Assembly (NCBI GenBank): GCA_047629195.1
Contig: JBLHWY010000003.1
Location: 1 to 64,000, forward strand
Direction: 5' to 3'
Length of the DNA stretch: 64,000 nt
Source of the DNA: UBA4582 sp047629195
GTDB taxonomy: Bacteria > Pseudomonadota > Gammaproteobacteria > Pseudomonadales > Azotimanducaceae
Made by a program: the position numbers and the translations under genes. Shown here one piece after another: positions 44,650 through 53,900 of this stretch. Below the pieces are notes generated by a model. The model ran no database searches, had not been told where the DNA came from, and saw only the letters and a list, made by a program, of their open reading frames with translations. Every line of letters starts with the position of its first letter. Position 1 is the first letter of the stretch.

Positions 44650-45839
44650 TGTTGGTGCTCCTGCGCGTTTGTCCAGCCAATATCTTTTAGGATCGCATCG
44701 GTTGTTGTTGCTACCGCTTCAGTTTCATCTATTTTCCAGGGCGTTTCACTGAATTGATAAGGTGCTCCCGGTCCCTTCACTATTGTTTCGCCTATCGTGT
44801 AGTTCTGCCACCAATCGCGGGCTTGAAGTTGCGGGTTCTCTGCTACCTTCTCTAACGGCTGTACCCAACCATACGGGCTATGACGTTCTTGTGCTGTGAA
44901 AAATAGTGCTTCGACGTCCTTTTCACCAACCCATTTCGTCAACACTTCCATCATCCGTTTTATCATTAATTGTACATTGTCAGGTTCCATGTACATGGGG
45001 TCGATTAAATCCTCGAATGCATCTTCTTCGACGAGCCAAAAGAGTTGTGCTTCTAGGTTTGGTGTAGGTGTAATCATGATTGAACCGCCTTTAGCTTGCA
45101 TGACTCGGTATGCGTTCGACCAGTGCAGGCTGCCGCGACGCGGCAACACTGGTCCGTCGGCACTGGCGAATTGTTCGTTGTATTCATGAAACATCAGCAC
45201 ATGTTCGAGGCACGAAGCAATACACTGTTGCACAGGTACGCCAACACGTTGTCCTTGTCCTGTCGTTTTTGCATGATTTAGTGCAGACAGCGCGGCAATA
45301 GCAGCGTAAGCACCGGACACCATGTAATTGAGTTCGCCAAATAGTTTGAGGGGTGGCGTATCTGCATCTCCGGTAGTCGCAGCAGCGCCACCAAGCGCCC
45401 CATCAACCAGGTCAGAGGAAGCAAAGTCAGACCATGGACCTTCGTTGCCGAAGGAAGAAACATCGATGACGACGAGTTCTTCGCGCCGAGCTATTGCGGC
45501 GTCTAGTTTTGCTGCCTCTACACCAAATGAATCTTTGCAGGTTAATACAATCGCAGCGCGGTCTATTAATGCCTGCAATTGACTTTGGCCATCGTCAGAT
45601 GACAGGTCTAATGTGAAGAATCTTCGATTGGTGGCGAAGTAGGCATACCAGAGAGATTGCTGGTCTTCTGGAGCTGATGCTAAATGAGGCCCCCTTTTTC
45701 GCAATGGGTCTCCGGTGGGAGGTTCGGGGCGGATAACATCGGCACCGAGGTCGGCGAGGAGTTTTGCGCCGTAGATGCCTCTCTCATCGGTTAGGTCAAT
45801 AATACGGACTCCGGTCAAAGCGCCTTCGGTGTTGGACAT
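44646..45839 (-). CDS. Family III CoA-transferase-like protein lacking the catalytic acidic residue
   Basis: 397 residues, the first gene of the four-gene block. N-terminal VRIIDLTDERGIYGAKLLADLGADVIRPE keeps the Rossmann start, and the central NYMVSGAYAAIAALSALNHAKTTGQGQRVGVPVQQ ends in Gln-Gln where family members have a D/E catalytic residue. It lacks the acidic pair and is predicted non-catalytic. Its stop overlaps the next start (ATGA). The gene begins 68 bp after the cytochrome stop, on the same strand. Confidence 0.85.
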   Translation of the reverse strand: MSNTEGALTGVRIIDLTDERGIYGAKLLADLGADVIRPEPPTGDPLRKRGPHLASAPEDQQSLWYAYFATNRRFFTLDLSSDDGQSQLQALIDRAAIVLTCKDSFGVEAAKLDAAIARREELVVIDVSSFGNEGPWSDFASSDLVDGALGGAAATTGDADTPPLKLFGELNYMVSGAYAAIAALSALNHAKTTGQGQRVGVPVQQCIASCLEHVLMFHEYNEQFASADGPVLPRRGSLHWSNAYRVMQAKGGSIMITPTPNLEAQLFWLVEEDAFEDLIDPMYMEPDNVQLMIKRMMEVLTKWVGEKDVEALFFTAQERHSPYGWVQPLEKVAENPQLQARDWWQNYTIGETIVKGPGAPYQFSETPWKIDETEAVATTTDAILKDIGWTNAQEHQQ

Positions 45840-45907
45840 AACTTATCGCCTATTAGCTGAAAATTAATGAGTAAGTTGAATGCTTGAGATTATAAACAGT
45901 ATTTCCG

Positions 45908-48154
45908 CTATCGCTCAAATGCCTGGCGAGACTGATATTTTTGTAAAAGTTGTTTGACCAGCGGAGATGATGGAGAAAGTGCTGATAATTTACTCAGGTA
46001 GGGTAGGTGGCTAGCCAATTGATTTTGTTTGTCAGCGTATTGGAGCAAAGTGTTGAGTATATCCATTTGATTGGGCCAGCGTTTATCAGCGGTTTTCAGA
46101 TGGACGATCGCGCTATCCGTAGATCCAATACTATCGAGTGCAACCGCGTATACATATGAAAACCGAGGCTGAGCATCGTTGATTGTTGCGGCTTTACGCA
46201 GGTAGGGGATCGCGTCCGAAACTTGTTTTTGGCGCACAAGATACAAGCCGTAGGCGTGTTGAGCGCCAGCAGAATCCGGAGCAACTTCTATCGCTTTGAG
46301 TAAATGCTTTTGTACTTCTGGGTCGCGAGCGCTTGCCCGCAGAAATTCCGCGTAGTTGAGTAAGGCTGGTACAAATCCCGGAGAGATATCGAGCGCTTTC
46401 ACATAATGGAGCTCTGCCTGCTGCCGGTCGCCGAGCCCCATCGACAATTGAGCCATGGCCATTTGGGTGCTCGGGCTATCAAGCGAGAAAGCGAGGGAAG
46501 CTTGATAATCAGCCAGCAGAACATTCACCCTCTTTTTATCAGCGAGGGGTAATTGATCGAGCACATCAGTAAGTGCTGCTGCCGCGGCGAATCTTACGCT
46601 TCTGGTTTTGTCATCTGCCAATGACTTTAACAAAGGCCAGCGGTCTGCTGCTGGCAAGAAGCCAATTGATCCTGCTGCTGCTCGCCTTATCATAGGGTCG
46701 TGATGTGTCAGTGCTGCAACGGCAGCTTCGAGTGTGATCCTCGAGGGGAAGTTGGCGAGTTGTTCAATCAAAGTTGCGCGAATGATTGCAGGTAAGGTCT
46801 CGTCCGCTGCGTGTCGTGATAGATCGCCGATACTTAACGTGTCTAAATTTCGGCTTCTTTGATTGGTTAAGGACCAGTGGCCGCTAGAGGTATTGTTGGC
46901 CGAGTGAGGTGCCAGCAATAGAATGCTTTCGTTGATCCATTCTGGAGATTTATTTTCATGGCAACTTGAGCAAGCAGAGGCATTTTCGCTCGCAGTAGTG
47001 ATCAACTTAGGCACGACAAAGCTATGGTCGCGTCGATCGTCGACGCCCATGTACAAGCGCTCCGGCATATGGCAATCGACACAGAAGCTGCCACTAGACT
47101 CTGGCCTATGGCCATGGTGCTCGAGGGTGTCGAAAGTGGTTGGAAGGTGGCACTGGTTACACAACGCATTGCCGGGCAATTTTACTCCTCCACTATGGGG
47201 TTCATGACAATTAGTGCAACGTACGCCTTTTTGATACATTTTACTTTGCAAAAACGAGCCAAGCACGAAAACTTCGTCTTGAATTTGTCCATCAGGAAAG
47301 TATAGGCCGGGACTTAGCAATTGAAGTAAATATTGATTCTGGTAGGCAGCCCCGGGCGTTAGCTTGCCTATCGGCAGTCGACGAGAGTGACAGCCGCCGC
47401 ATATATCGATTTCCTTGTCGTCGCTTGCGGTCATGGGAGACGCGATCGAATCACCGTTTTTGAAGAGCCATGCTGTGCGGGTCCCCGTCTTGAGTAAGCC
47501 TGAATTATCAGCGTCGAGTTTATTGCTCTGTGCCAGGCTGAGGTGATCTGACCCTGGGCCATGACAGGCTTCACAAGCGACATTAATATCAGACCACTGT
47601 GTATCGTAGCTATCTAATTCAGCGTTATAGTTTTTTTTCAGGTCTGTGCTATGACAGTCAGCGCATCGACTGTTCCAGTTCTGAAAGTGACTCTGCCAAA
47701 AGAATGGATGTTCTGGCGAAATATCTTCATGGGGTTGAAGATGGAACCAACGTTGTCCCCCATCTATAACGCTGCGACTGTCCCACGCTATGTTAAATGC
47801 TTGTAGTTTACCGTTGCCGATCTCTACCAGGTATTGTTGCAAGGGTTGATGCCCAAAAGTGTATAAAACCTTAAATTTTTGGACTTTGCCTGCTTCATTT
47901 TTTGTTTCTATGAAGTGTTTCTTGTCTTCGACAAAAAAACGCGTCTTTATGTTATGAAAGCTGACTTCGGTATTTGTGAAGTCACCTAACACGGTTGCAG
48001 GTGTGGCCAATTGCATCGCATGAAAATGATCAGACTTCTGCCAAAGTGCTGATTCATTTTCATGGCAAGAAGCGCAAGCTTTTGCGCCGATATAATCCGC
48101 GGGGAACCCCGTGGTAGTAAGGAGCAATAGGCAAATTAGTATGCTTAATCTCAC
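45908..48154 (-). CDS. Octaheme c-type cytochrome with HEAT-like and TPR repeats
   Basis: 748 residues with an N-terminal signal sequence ending FPADY. Eight CxxCH haem motifs occur in the first ~430 residues: CASCH, CADCH, CEACH, CGGCH, CTNCH, CNQCH, CVDCH and CSSCH. Two HEAT-like repeats follow (AAVAALTHHDPMIRRAAAGS, then KTRSVRFAAAAALTDVL). The C-terminal ~220 residues are TPRs (AELHYVKALDISPGFVPALLNYAEFL and similar). It is exported and probably carries electrons in the periplasm, with the TPR part docking a partner. It follows the solute-binding-protein gene by 13 bp. Which redox pathway it serves is unknown. Confidence 0.93.
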   Translation of the reverse strand: MRLSILICLLLLTTTGFPADYIGAKACASCHENESALWQKSDHFHAMQLATPATVLGDFTNTEVSFHNIKTRFFVEDKKHFIETKNEAGKVQKFKVLYTFGHQPLQQYLVEIGNGKLQAFNIAWDSRSVIDGGQRWFHLQPHEDISPEHPFFWQSHFQNWNSRCADCHSTDLKKNYNAELDSYDTQWSDINVACEACHGPGSDHLSLAQSNKLDADNSGLLKTGTRTAWLFKNGDSIASPMTASDDKEIDICGGCHSRRLPIGKLTPGAAYQNQYLLQLLSPGLYFPDGQIQDEVFVLGSFLQSKMYQKGVRCTNCHEPHSGGVKLPGNALCNQCHLPTTFDTLEHHGHRPESSGSFCVDCHMPERLYMGVDDRRDHSFVVPKLITTASENASACSSCHENKSPEWINESILLLAPHSANNTSSGHWSLTNQRSRNLDTLSIGDLSRHAADETLPAIIRATLIEQLANFPSRITLEAAVAALTHHDPMIRRAAAGSIGFLPAADRWPLLKSLADDKTRSVRFAAAAALTDVLDQLPLADKKRVNVLLADYQASLAFSLDSPSTQMAMAQLSMGLGDRQQAELHYVKALDISPGFVPALLNYAEFLRASARDPEVQKHLLKAIEVAPDSAGAQHAYGLYLVRQKQVSDAIPYLRKAATINDAQPRFSYVYAVALDSIGSTDSAIVHLKTADKRWPNQMDILNTLLQYADKQNQLASHLPYLSKLSALSPSSPLVKQLLQKYQSRQAFER

Positions 48155-48167
48155 TATGGGAGGGGTT

Positions 48168-48920
48168 CTATAGCTCGACAGGAATGACTGGTAACCAACG
48201 ATTCAGCACTTCTTTTACCTCGCCCTGCGCGACCATATCTTTAAGAAGTAGGTTCAACGTGACTTGTAGTTCGGGGTTTTCTGCGTGTACCGCCCAGGCG
48301 ACGGACTCTTTTGTTAAATACCGATTCAAGCTAAGTAAGTTATCATTAATAAATGAGCGGCTTAGCTGCCAACTGGTGATTGAATCATGAATAAATAGGT
48401 CAACCTCGGAAATTCGAAGGGCTTCAAGACCTTGTTCGACGCTTGCGTAGGCATATACATTGGGGCTGCTCATCTCTGTTCGAACATATGTTTCACCCGT
48501 TGTCCCTTTGTGGACGCCTACTTTTAGCTCGGTTTGCTTTAATGCTCCAATTTTACCGTATTCGGTTGCATCCTCGGTACGTACTATCGCCATCTGGCCA
48601 ATTTCCATATAGGGTTTTGTAAACCGGACTCTGGCTTTACGATCATCGGTAACGGATGTGGCAGACATAATGATGTCAATTTCGCCATCTTCGAGCGCGG
48701 TAAAAAGCTGATCCAATTTATATACATGAAATTCAACGGGCCGATCGAGTCGCGCTGCAATTTTGTTCGCGAAGTCTATCTCTATGCCTTGAAGTTCGTC
48801 GCTGACGTAAAATGCAACGGGTTCGAAATTGACAGATATACCTATTCTGAGTGGTTTCAACGCTGCGCTCGATGAGCAGACAGTCACCAGCAGAAGCATG
48901 AGGCTGATCAGGAGTTTCAT
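48168..48920 (-). CDS. Family 3 extracellular solute-binding protein, no adjacent permease
   Basis: About 250 residues from the ATG giving MKLLISLMLLLVTVCSSSA, a clean signal peptide; longer starts exist at 48953 and 48980. The mature part has PLRIGISVNFEPVAFYVSDELQGIEIDFANKIAARLDRPVEF and IDIIMSATSVTDDRKARVRFTKPY, the SBP family 3 pattern (cited by key motifs). No transporter genes accompany it. It precedes the octaheme cytochrome by 13 bp on the same strand, so it may be a sensing or delivery component of that system. Confidence 0.88.
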   Translation of the reverse strand: MKLLISLMLLLVTVCSSSAALKPLRIGISVNFEPVAFYVSDELQGIEIDFANKIAARLDRPVEFHVYKLDQLFTALEDGEIDIIMSATSVTDDRKARVRFTKPYMEIGQMAIVRTEDATEYGKIGALKQTELKVGVHKGTTGETYVRTEMSSPNVYAYASVEQGLEALRISEVDLFIHDSITSWQLSRSFINDNLLSLNRYLTKESVAWAVHAENPELQVTLNLLLKDMVAQGEVKEVLNRWLPVIPVEL

Positions 48921-49094
48921 GAGGTTGATCCGTTGATGAGAAAGAAAGCTCATTCTATCGCTTGGCTTGTCTGCTAGCAAAGCATCATGCTACAGATGAA
49001 TAATGTATGAATAGGCCGAGCTCTTCAATATTGCGGATTGGCGTTCCAGATGGGTTTGTTGCAGAATCTCAACTCTATCAAACATGGAGCTGTT

Positions 49095-49748
49095 ATGGAT
49101 ATCTATGAAGCTATGTCCACTTTGCGTGCTGTTCGCAGAATAAAGCCTGATCCTATACCCTCAGATATTTTGGAACGCGTACTAACCGCTGCTACTTGGG
49201 CACCGACGGGCGGTAACCACCAACCCTGGCGGATGATCGCAATACAAGATGCTGACATAAAACAAGGTCTGGAAGATTTGTACCGTCCACACTGGGAAGG
49301 CTATGTTCCCGGTTACGAAGCGCACCTGTCCTCTATGACGGAAGCACAGGCTTCAAGCAGTCGGAAAGCACTTGAGTCTGGCACTTACCTTGCTAACCAC
49401 ATGCATGAAGCGCCTGTAATTTGCGTTTTCTGTTTTAATTTTGACCATATCACCGTAACCGATGCGGGTCTTGACCGACAAAGTGTTGTAGGCGGTGGTT
49501 CAATCTACCCAGCAGTGCAGAATCTTCTGCTCGCTGCCAGAAATGAAGGCTTGGGTTGTGTGCTGACAACGCTACTCTGTATTGAAGAGCCAAGTGTTAA
49601 GAAGCTTTTGAAAATCCCTGAAGGATGGCACACGGCCGCCTATGTGCCCATTGGTTATCCGGTACTAGGTGGGCATGGAAACATCTCCCGAAGATCGATT
49701 GCTGAAATGGCATACAGTGATGTATTTGGTTCGCCCCTGAAGACTTAG
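49095..49748 (+). CDS. Nitroreductase-family FMN oxidoreductase
   Basis: 217 residues from an ATG with GGAG about seven bases upstream; the longer reading upstream has no support. RAVRRIKPDPIPSDIL and ATWAPTGGNHQPWRM are the FMN phosphate-binding start. VVGGGSIYPAVQNLLLAARNEGLGCVLTTLL is the central helix and flavin contact (cited by position 130-160). YVPIGYPVLGGHGN ends the core. It reduces nitroaromatics, quinones or flavins with NAD(P)H. No operon partner is obvious; the histidine kinase starts about 70-130 bp later. Confidence 0.92.
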   Translation: MDIYEAMSTLRAVRRIKPDPIPSDILERVLTAATWAPTGGNHQPWRMIAIQDADIKQGLEDLYRPHWEGYVPGYEAHLSSMTEAQASSSRKALESGTYLANHMHEAPVICVFCFNFDHITVTDAGLDRQSVVGGGSIYPAVQNLLLAARNEGLGCVLTTLLCIEEPSVKKLLKIPEGWHTAAYVPIGYPVLGGHGNISRRSIAEMAYSDVFGSPLKT

Positions 49749-49820
49749 TTGAAGACAATAACTGATCGCGCAGGTTGCCTTGTTGCCTACTGGCGGGCGT
49801 TGCGGAAGTAAATAGATATT

Positions 49821-52142
49821 TTGATCTCTGTCCGTTTCTGTGTAAAAGTAAGGTGTAGCCTTCATGGTATATACGTAGTGCTGACTTTCTCACAGAACAG
49901 TTTCGGCAGATTGCAACAGCTCAGTTTTTCTGTTTGCGCAATATTAGCAATGCTTCTTTCACTGCATATGCCAAGTTATGCGCAGGAAGAACAGTCTGAC
50001 GACGATAAGGAAATGTTGAATGTTCTCGTTGTCTATTCGTTTCATCATGACCTGCCTTGGCAGAAGAATTTCAGGCAGGGTCTATTGTCTGGGTTTGAGG
50101 CAGATGGGAAAATAAAGTACTACGAGGAAAGTCTCGACTCTTCACGCTTCCCCGATAGGCGTAATGCCGATATTTTTGCCGCATATTTACAAAAGAAGTA
50201 TCAGACCCGGCGAATTAATCTGGTACTTACTGAGAGCGAGCCCGCATCGAAGCTATTTATCGGTAACGATCTTTTCAAAGGGATTCCGCATCTCATGGTG
50301 AATCCTGCTGAGTCGGCGAACCGTGACCCTAATCAAATCGTGCTCGCGATCCAAGATGACATCATTGCGAGCTACGAAACTATGCTAAGTCTTCGCAAGA
50401 CCAATGAAGTTTTTATCATAGGGGAAACCTTCACGCCTTACATAAAAGAGAGCCTCGAGCAGTTGAGGGTGGGAAGTCTGGCGGTTTCTGGCATAGACAC
50501 ACACTATCTCATCAACCTTAGAATGAATGATTTGCTTAGTCAGGTCAGGGATATACCAGTAGCGGCCAACATTTTTTACCTACCCCTTTTCCAAGATGGA
50601 ACAGGGGCAATATTTACGCCGAAGGATGTTGCAAAAAATATTGCTGAGAATTCAGACGCACCTATTTTTACACACTACGATTCATTGCTAGGTAGCGGGG
50701 TCGTCGGGGGACTGGTGAACAGTAGTATTCTTGCTGGAGAGGCAACTGTACAGAAAATTAGAGAAGTATGGCGCGCGCCTGGAAATGAAGTCACAGAGGC
50801 TGTCGTTCACCAGCATATATACGATCAGCGAGCGCTAGATCGTTTTGGGATTGAGGCTAGTAACTTGCCCGCATCTAGCATAATTATTAATCAGAGTAGG
50901 TCAATATGGACCGATTACCGCAATTACGTTATCACCGCAGGTATGGCTATTGTGATGTTGATGATACTGGCGGTAGTTTTGTATTTAGCATATGGACACG
51001 TAGCGTTGTCACGACGACGGCTAGATGCAACAAGACGGAAGCTAGAGAGAGCTCAGTCTATTGCGCATATTGGTAGTTGGGAATGGGTGGTTGCTGATGC
51101 GGACGGGGAGTGGTCAGACGAGTCCTGTCGAATTTTTGGTAGTCGTCCTGGTGCAAAACTGCTGAATGAAACGATGTTTGATATTATCGACCCAAGTGAG
51201 AAAGCGGGGGTTATTCAGGCATTTTTAGATTGCGTAAGAGCAGGGGCTCCGATAGATCTTGAATTAGGGATTACTCGACCTGACGGTGATAAAAGAATTG
51301 TGCATCTACGTGGAACGAAGGCGTCGAACAATGCCGACGATAGTCGAGTTGAAGGAACGGTACATGACGTGACAGAGACGCGGTATCTTCAAAACAGTTT
51401 TTTTAATAACCAACGACTAAAGTCCGTTGGCCAGTTTGCCGGTGGTATGGCTCACCATTTCAACAACATGTTTTCGATTACGATTGGCAATTCAGAAATA
51501 CTTTATGAAAAAGTAAGTGATGATGATCTGCGAGGGTATCTTCACAACATCATCAAGAGTACTCAGGCTGCTGCTAGAATGAATAAGCAGTTACTTACTT
51601 TCGCCAAGCATCAGTATGCTTCTGTTGTGGATACTGATTTGACGGAAAAAGCTGAATCGTTAAAAAGTGAAATACAGCTAATCGTTGGTTCAGACGTCGA
51701 AGTTGAAGTAAAAGTATGTGCAGGCCTATGGACTATACCCCTGAATTTTCAAGAGTTTCTAGCCGCCGTTACCAACGTTGTGAACAATGCGGTAGATGCT
51801 ATGAGCGCTAAAGGTAAGCTGGCCATAGGTTTGGAGAATGTAAAGTTAGACGCGGAATTCATTAAGAATAATGCTGGAAGTCGGGTGGGTAAGTACGTCT
51901 GTGTCTCGGTAACAGACAGTGGCCGGGGCATGTCTAAGGAAGTGCTTGAAAGTGCTTTCGATCCTTTTTTTACAACTAAAGAGATTGGCGGTGGTAGCGG
52001 GCTTGGGCTTAGTGTTGTTTACGGTTTTGTTCATCAGTTAAGGGGTTATGCTCAGCTTGAATCCCAAGTCGGAGAAAGCACGACCTTAAACATGTACTTC
52101 CCGATAAGTTTTCAAGAGGCTCCCTCTGCTGCACTGAGTTGA
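49821..52142 (+). CDS. Sensor histidine kinase with periplasmic ABC-binding-protein-like domain
   Basis: Up to 773 residues; the start is uncertain, and a GTG at 49878 is a good alternative before the signal-like segment LSFSVCAILAMLLSLHMPSYA. Residues about 65-350 resemble the COG2984 solute-binding fold (LNVLVVYSFHHDLPWQKNF). A membrane helix follows (YVITAGMAIVMLMILAVVLYLAYG). Then come a PAS domain (IAHIGSWEWVVADADGEWSD), the H-box GGMAHHFNNMF and the ATPase motifs NVVNNAVDAM, DSGRGM and FDPFFTTKEIGGGSGLGLSV. No response regulator is encoded nearby, so its partner must be elsewhere. Confidence 0.9.
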   Translation: MISVRFCVKVRCSLHGIYVVLTFSQNSFGRLQQLSFSVCAILAMLLSLHMPSYAQEEQSDDDKEMLNVLVVYSFHHDLPWQKNFRQGLLSGFEADGKIKYYEESLDSSRFPDRRNADIFAAYLQKKYQTRRINLVLTESEPASKLFIGNDLFKGIPHLMVNPAESANRDPNQIVLAIQDDIIASYETMLSLRKTNEVFIIGETFTPYIKESLEQLRVGSLAVSGIDTHYLINLRMNDLLSQVRDIPVAANIFYLPLFQDGTGAIFTPKDVAKNIAENSDAPIFTHYDSLLGSGVVGGLVNSSILAGEATVQKIREVWRAPGNEVTEAVVHQHIYDQRALDRFGIEASNLPASSIIINQSRSIWTDYRNYVITAGMAIVMLMILAVVLYLAYGHVALSRRRLDATRRKLERAQSIAHIGSWEWVVADADGEWSDESCRIFGSRPGAKLLNETMFDIIDPSEKAGVIQAFLDCVRAGAPIDLELGITRPDGDKRIVHLRGTKASNNADDSRVEGTVHDVTETRYLQNSFFNNQRLKSVGQFAGGMAHHFNNMFSITIGNSEILYEKVSDDDLRGYLHNIIKSTQAAARMNKQLLTFAKHQYASVVDTDLTEKAESLKSEIQLIVGSDVEVEVKVCAGLWTIPLNFQEFLAAVTNVVNNAVDAMSAKGKLAIGLENVKLDAEFIKNNAGSRVGKYVCVSVTDSGRGMSKEVLESAFDPFFTTKEIGGGSGLGLSVVYGFVHQLRGYAQLESQVGESTTLNMYFPISFQEAPSAALS

Positions 52143-52192
52143 GTGACAAGATGTAGTTTTTCGATGGAAATGAAACGACAAAAACCCTATAT

Positions 52193-52987
52193 TTGGAGAA
52201 CAGCATCACGAGTGTGACTGAAGTGGCCATAAACCTTACGGCTTTCGAAGTAGAACAATTTCACCTGCAGGGGTATCTGGGTCCGTTCGAAGCTATGCCA
52301 GTCGAAAAAATGATTGAGCTTCGCGGAGAGGTCACGTCATTGCTGCAGTCTAAGCCTGTGCCAAGCCCTGAGGAGGGGTGGCACGCGAGTCTGATCCCTC
52401 GACACCACAACAGGTTTTTGGATTCACGCCTCGCTTACCAGCTGTCTACGCTGCCTGAAATTGTTTCCCGGATGACCAATATTTGCGGCCAAGATTTGTT
52501 GCTTTGGCGGGCTCACTTTTTTGACAAAGGACCTGGAGCTAAGGAGATTCCCTGGCATCAAGATTACAACTACTGGCCCCTGGAACCGCCTGTCATCATA
52601 TCGGCGTGGCTGGCAATAGATAGAGTCACTCGAGAAAATGCCTGTATGCAGATTATTCCCGGCTCGCATCGAAAACTGTTGCCACATATAAAAGCGACGC
52701 CAGATATGGCTTTTCTCGAAATGGTTGATTCGGCGACAATTGATACAAGCCTTGCTGTTGATATCGATCTTGAGCCAGGCCAGTTCATTCTATTTAACGA
52801 GCGGGTCCTGCATCATTCAGATATAAATCAATCGAGTCTGCAACGATGTGGTTTGTCGATCCGTATGATTCCGCCAATCGTCCGAGTGTTGAAATATGAC
52901 TCACAGAATCATGTTTTGCCAATTGTTAGTGGGCAAGACAATATGGGTTTCAATAATACAGCTTTTACGCCTCCTTCTGCTAATTAG
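52193..52987 (+). CDS. Phytanoyl-CoA dioxygenase-family Fe(II)/2-oxoglutarate oxygenase
   Basis: 264 residues from a TTG; a GTG at 52214 is possible and neither has an ideal ribosome site. The iron ligands are in IPWHQDYNYWPL (His-x-Asp) and VLHHSDINQ (distal His), and 2-oxoglutarate binding Arg is in GLSIRMIPP. FLGPFEAMPVEKMIELRGEV-like N terminus is typical of PhyH enzymes. It would hydroxylate a small molecule or acyl chain. It starts 50 bp after the histidine kinase. Its last codons form half of a 32-bp perfect palindrome. Confidence 0.88.
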   Translation: MENSITSVTEVAINLTAFEVEQFHLQGYLGPFEAMPVEKMIELRGEVTSLLQSKPVPSPEEGWHASLIPRHHNRFLDSRLAYQLSTLPEIVSRMTNICGQDLLLWRAHFFDKGPGAKEIPWHQDYNYWPLEPPVIISAWLAIDRVTRENACMQIIPGSHRKLLPHIKATPDMAFLEMVDSATIDTSLAVDIDLEPGQFILFNERVLHHSDINQSSLQRCGLSIRMIPPIVRVLKYDSQNHVLPIVSGQDNMGFNNTAFTPPSAN

Positions 52988-52999
52988 CAGAAGGAGGCG
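52968..52999. terminator. 32-bp perfect palindrome overlapping the phyH stop codon
   Basis: CGCCTCCTTCTGCTAA (52968-52983) and TTAGCAGAAGGAGGCG (52984-52999) are exact inverse complements without a spacer; the TAG stop lies inside. It sits between convergent genes, and CTTTAGTTTTTTG follows about a dozen bases to the right. It would form a very stable hairpin in either transcript. Confidence 0.75.
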
Positions 53000-53013
53000 C
53001 TAGCATATGCACT

Positions 53014-53808
53014 TTAGTTTTTTGATTTGTCTCCAATGTTTTTAGCGTAGCTTCGAATTGTTTCTTTATATTCGTCTTCTGTAAATGCCCATTGTTGTAA
53101 GTCTGCATCAGCCCAGCCCATAGACATACCTGACGCTGACCTACCCATTGCTGAAGTTAACGACCGAGTCATTGCTAACGAAGCTGCTGGAATATTGAGT
53201 AGCTCAGTAATCAGTTGGTTGGTTGTTTTCTCTAGTTCTTCCGGTGCTGCTAGTCTTTGAGCCCAGCCGCTTTGTCTTAGCTCGGGTGCGTGAACTTTAC
53301 GGGCAGTCATGACCCAGTCACGTGCTGTTGGTAATCCGACCTCGCGAGCTAGCAGTGGCGTTCCGTTCCAAACGTTAGGGATGCCCAGTGCGAGTTCGGG
53401 GATCCGAAATACCACGTTCTCGGAGACTACCCTGAAATCGCAAGCAGTGGCGAGCAGGGCGCCACCGCCAATAACGTTGCCTTGCATTGATGCCACGGTA
53501 ACTTGTGGAATACGATCTAGTTGTTCAAGTACCCGCTGCCAGGTTGCGGTACGATTTCTTCTAGTTGACCAGTCGCCTTCAACCTTTGGATAGGATGTGG
53601 TTTTTAAGTCCGCACCCGCGCAAAAAGATTTACCTTCCCCGCTTAATACGAGCAGTCGTATGTCTGGTCTCTCCATTAATTCGTTTAGTGTAGACGCGAT
53701 CACTTTTCGAATTTCGTCATTCAGTGCATTCAACTGTTTAGGTCGGTTGAGCGTAATTCTAACGGTGGCACCTTCATAGGTAACTATTACTCCTTCTGCT
53801 TCTGGCAT
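53014..53808 (-). CDS. Enoyl-CoA hydratase/isomerase-family protein
   Basis: 264-residue crotonase. Oxyanion hole elements are SFCAGADLKT and NVIGGGALLATACDFRV. The RIPELALGIPNVWNGTPLLARE region holds the Glu (PEL) that aligns by motif with the first catalytic Glu. The second catalytic Glu position (around ARKVHAPEL) is not typical. It may be a hydratase, isomerase or hydrolase of a CoA thioester. AGGAAA precedes the ATG. It converges with phyH across the palindrome. Confidence 0.9.
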   Translation of the reverse strand: MPEAEGVIVTYEGATVRITLNRPKQLNALNDEIRKVIASTLNELMERPDIRLLVLSGEGKSFCAGADLKTTSYPKVEGDWSTRRNRTATWQRVLEQLDRIPQVTVASMQGNVIGGGALLATACDFRVVSENVVFRIPELALGIPNVWNGTPLLAREVGLPTARDWVMTARKVHAPELRQSGWAQRLAAPEELEKTTNQLITELLNIPAASLAMTRSLTSAMGRSASGMSMGWADADLQQWAFTEDEYKETIRSYAKNIGDKSKN

Positions 53809-53900
53809 ACTTCTTTTCCTGATACGTTTAACAGTGATGTTCTTAAGATCTACTTTACGTCTTTTTTACATCCCACTGCAAAGTAGGTTAAATACGAACG

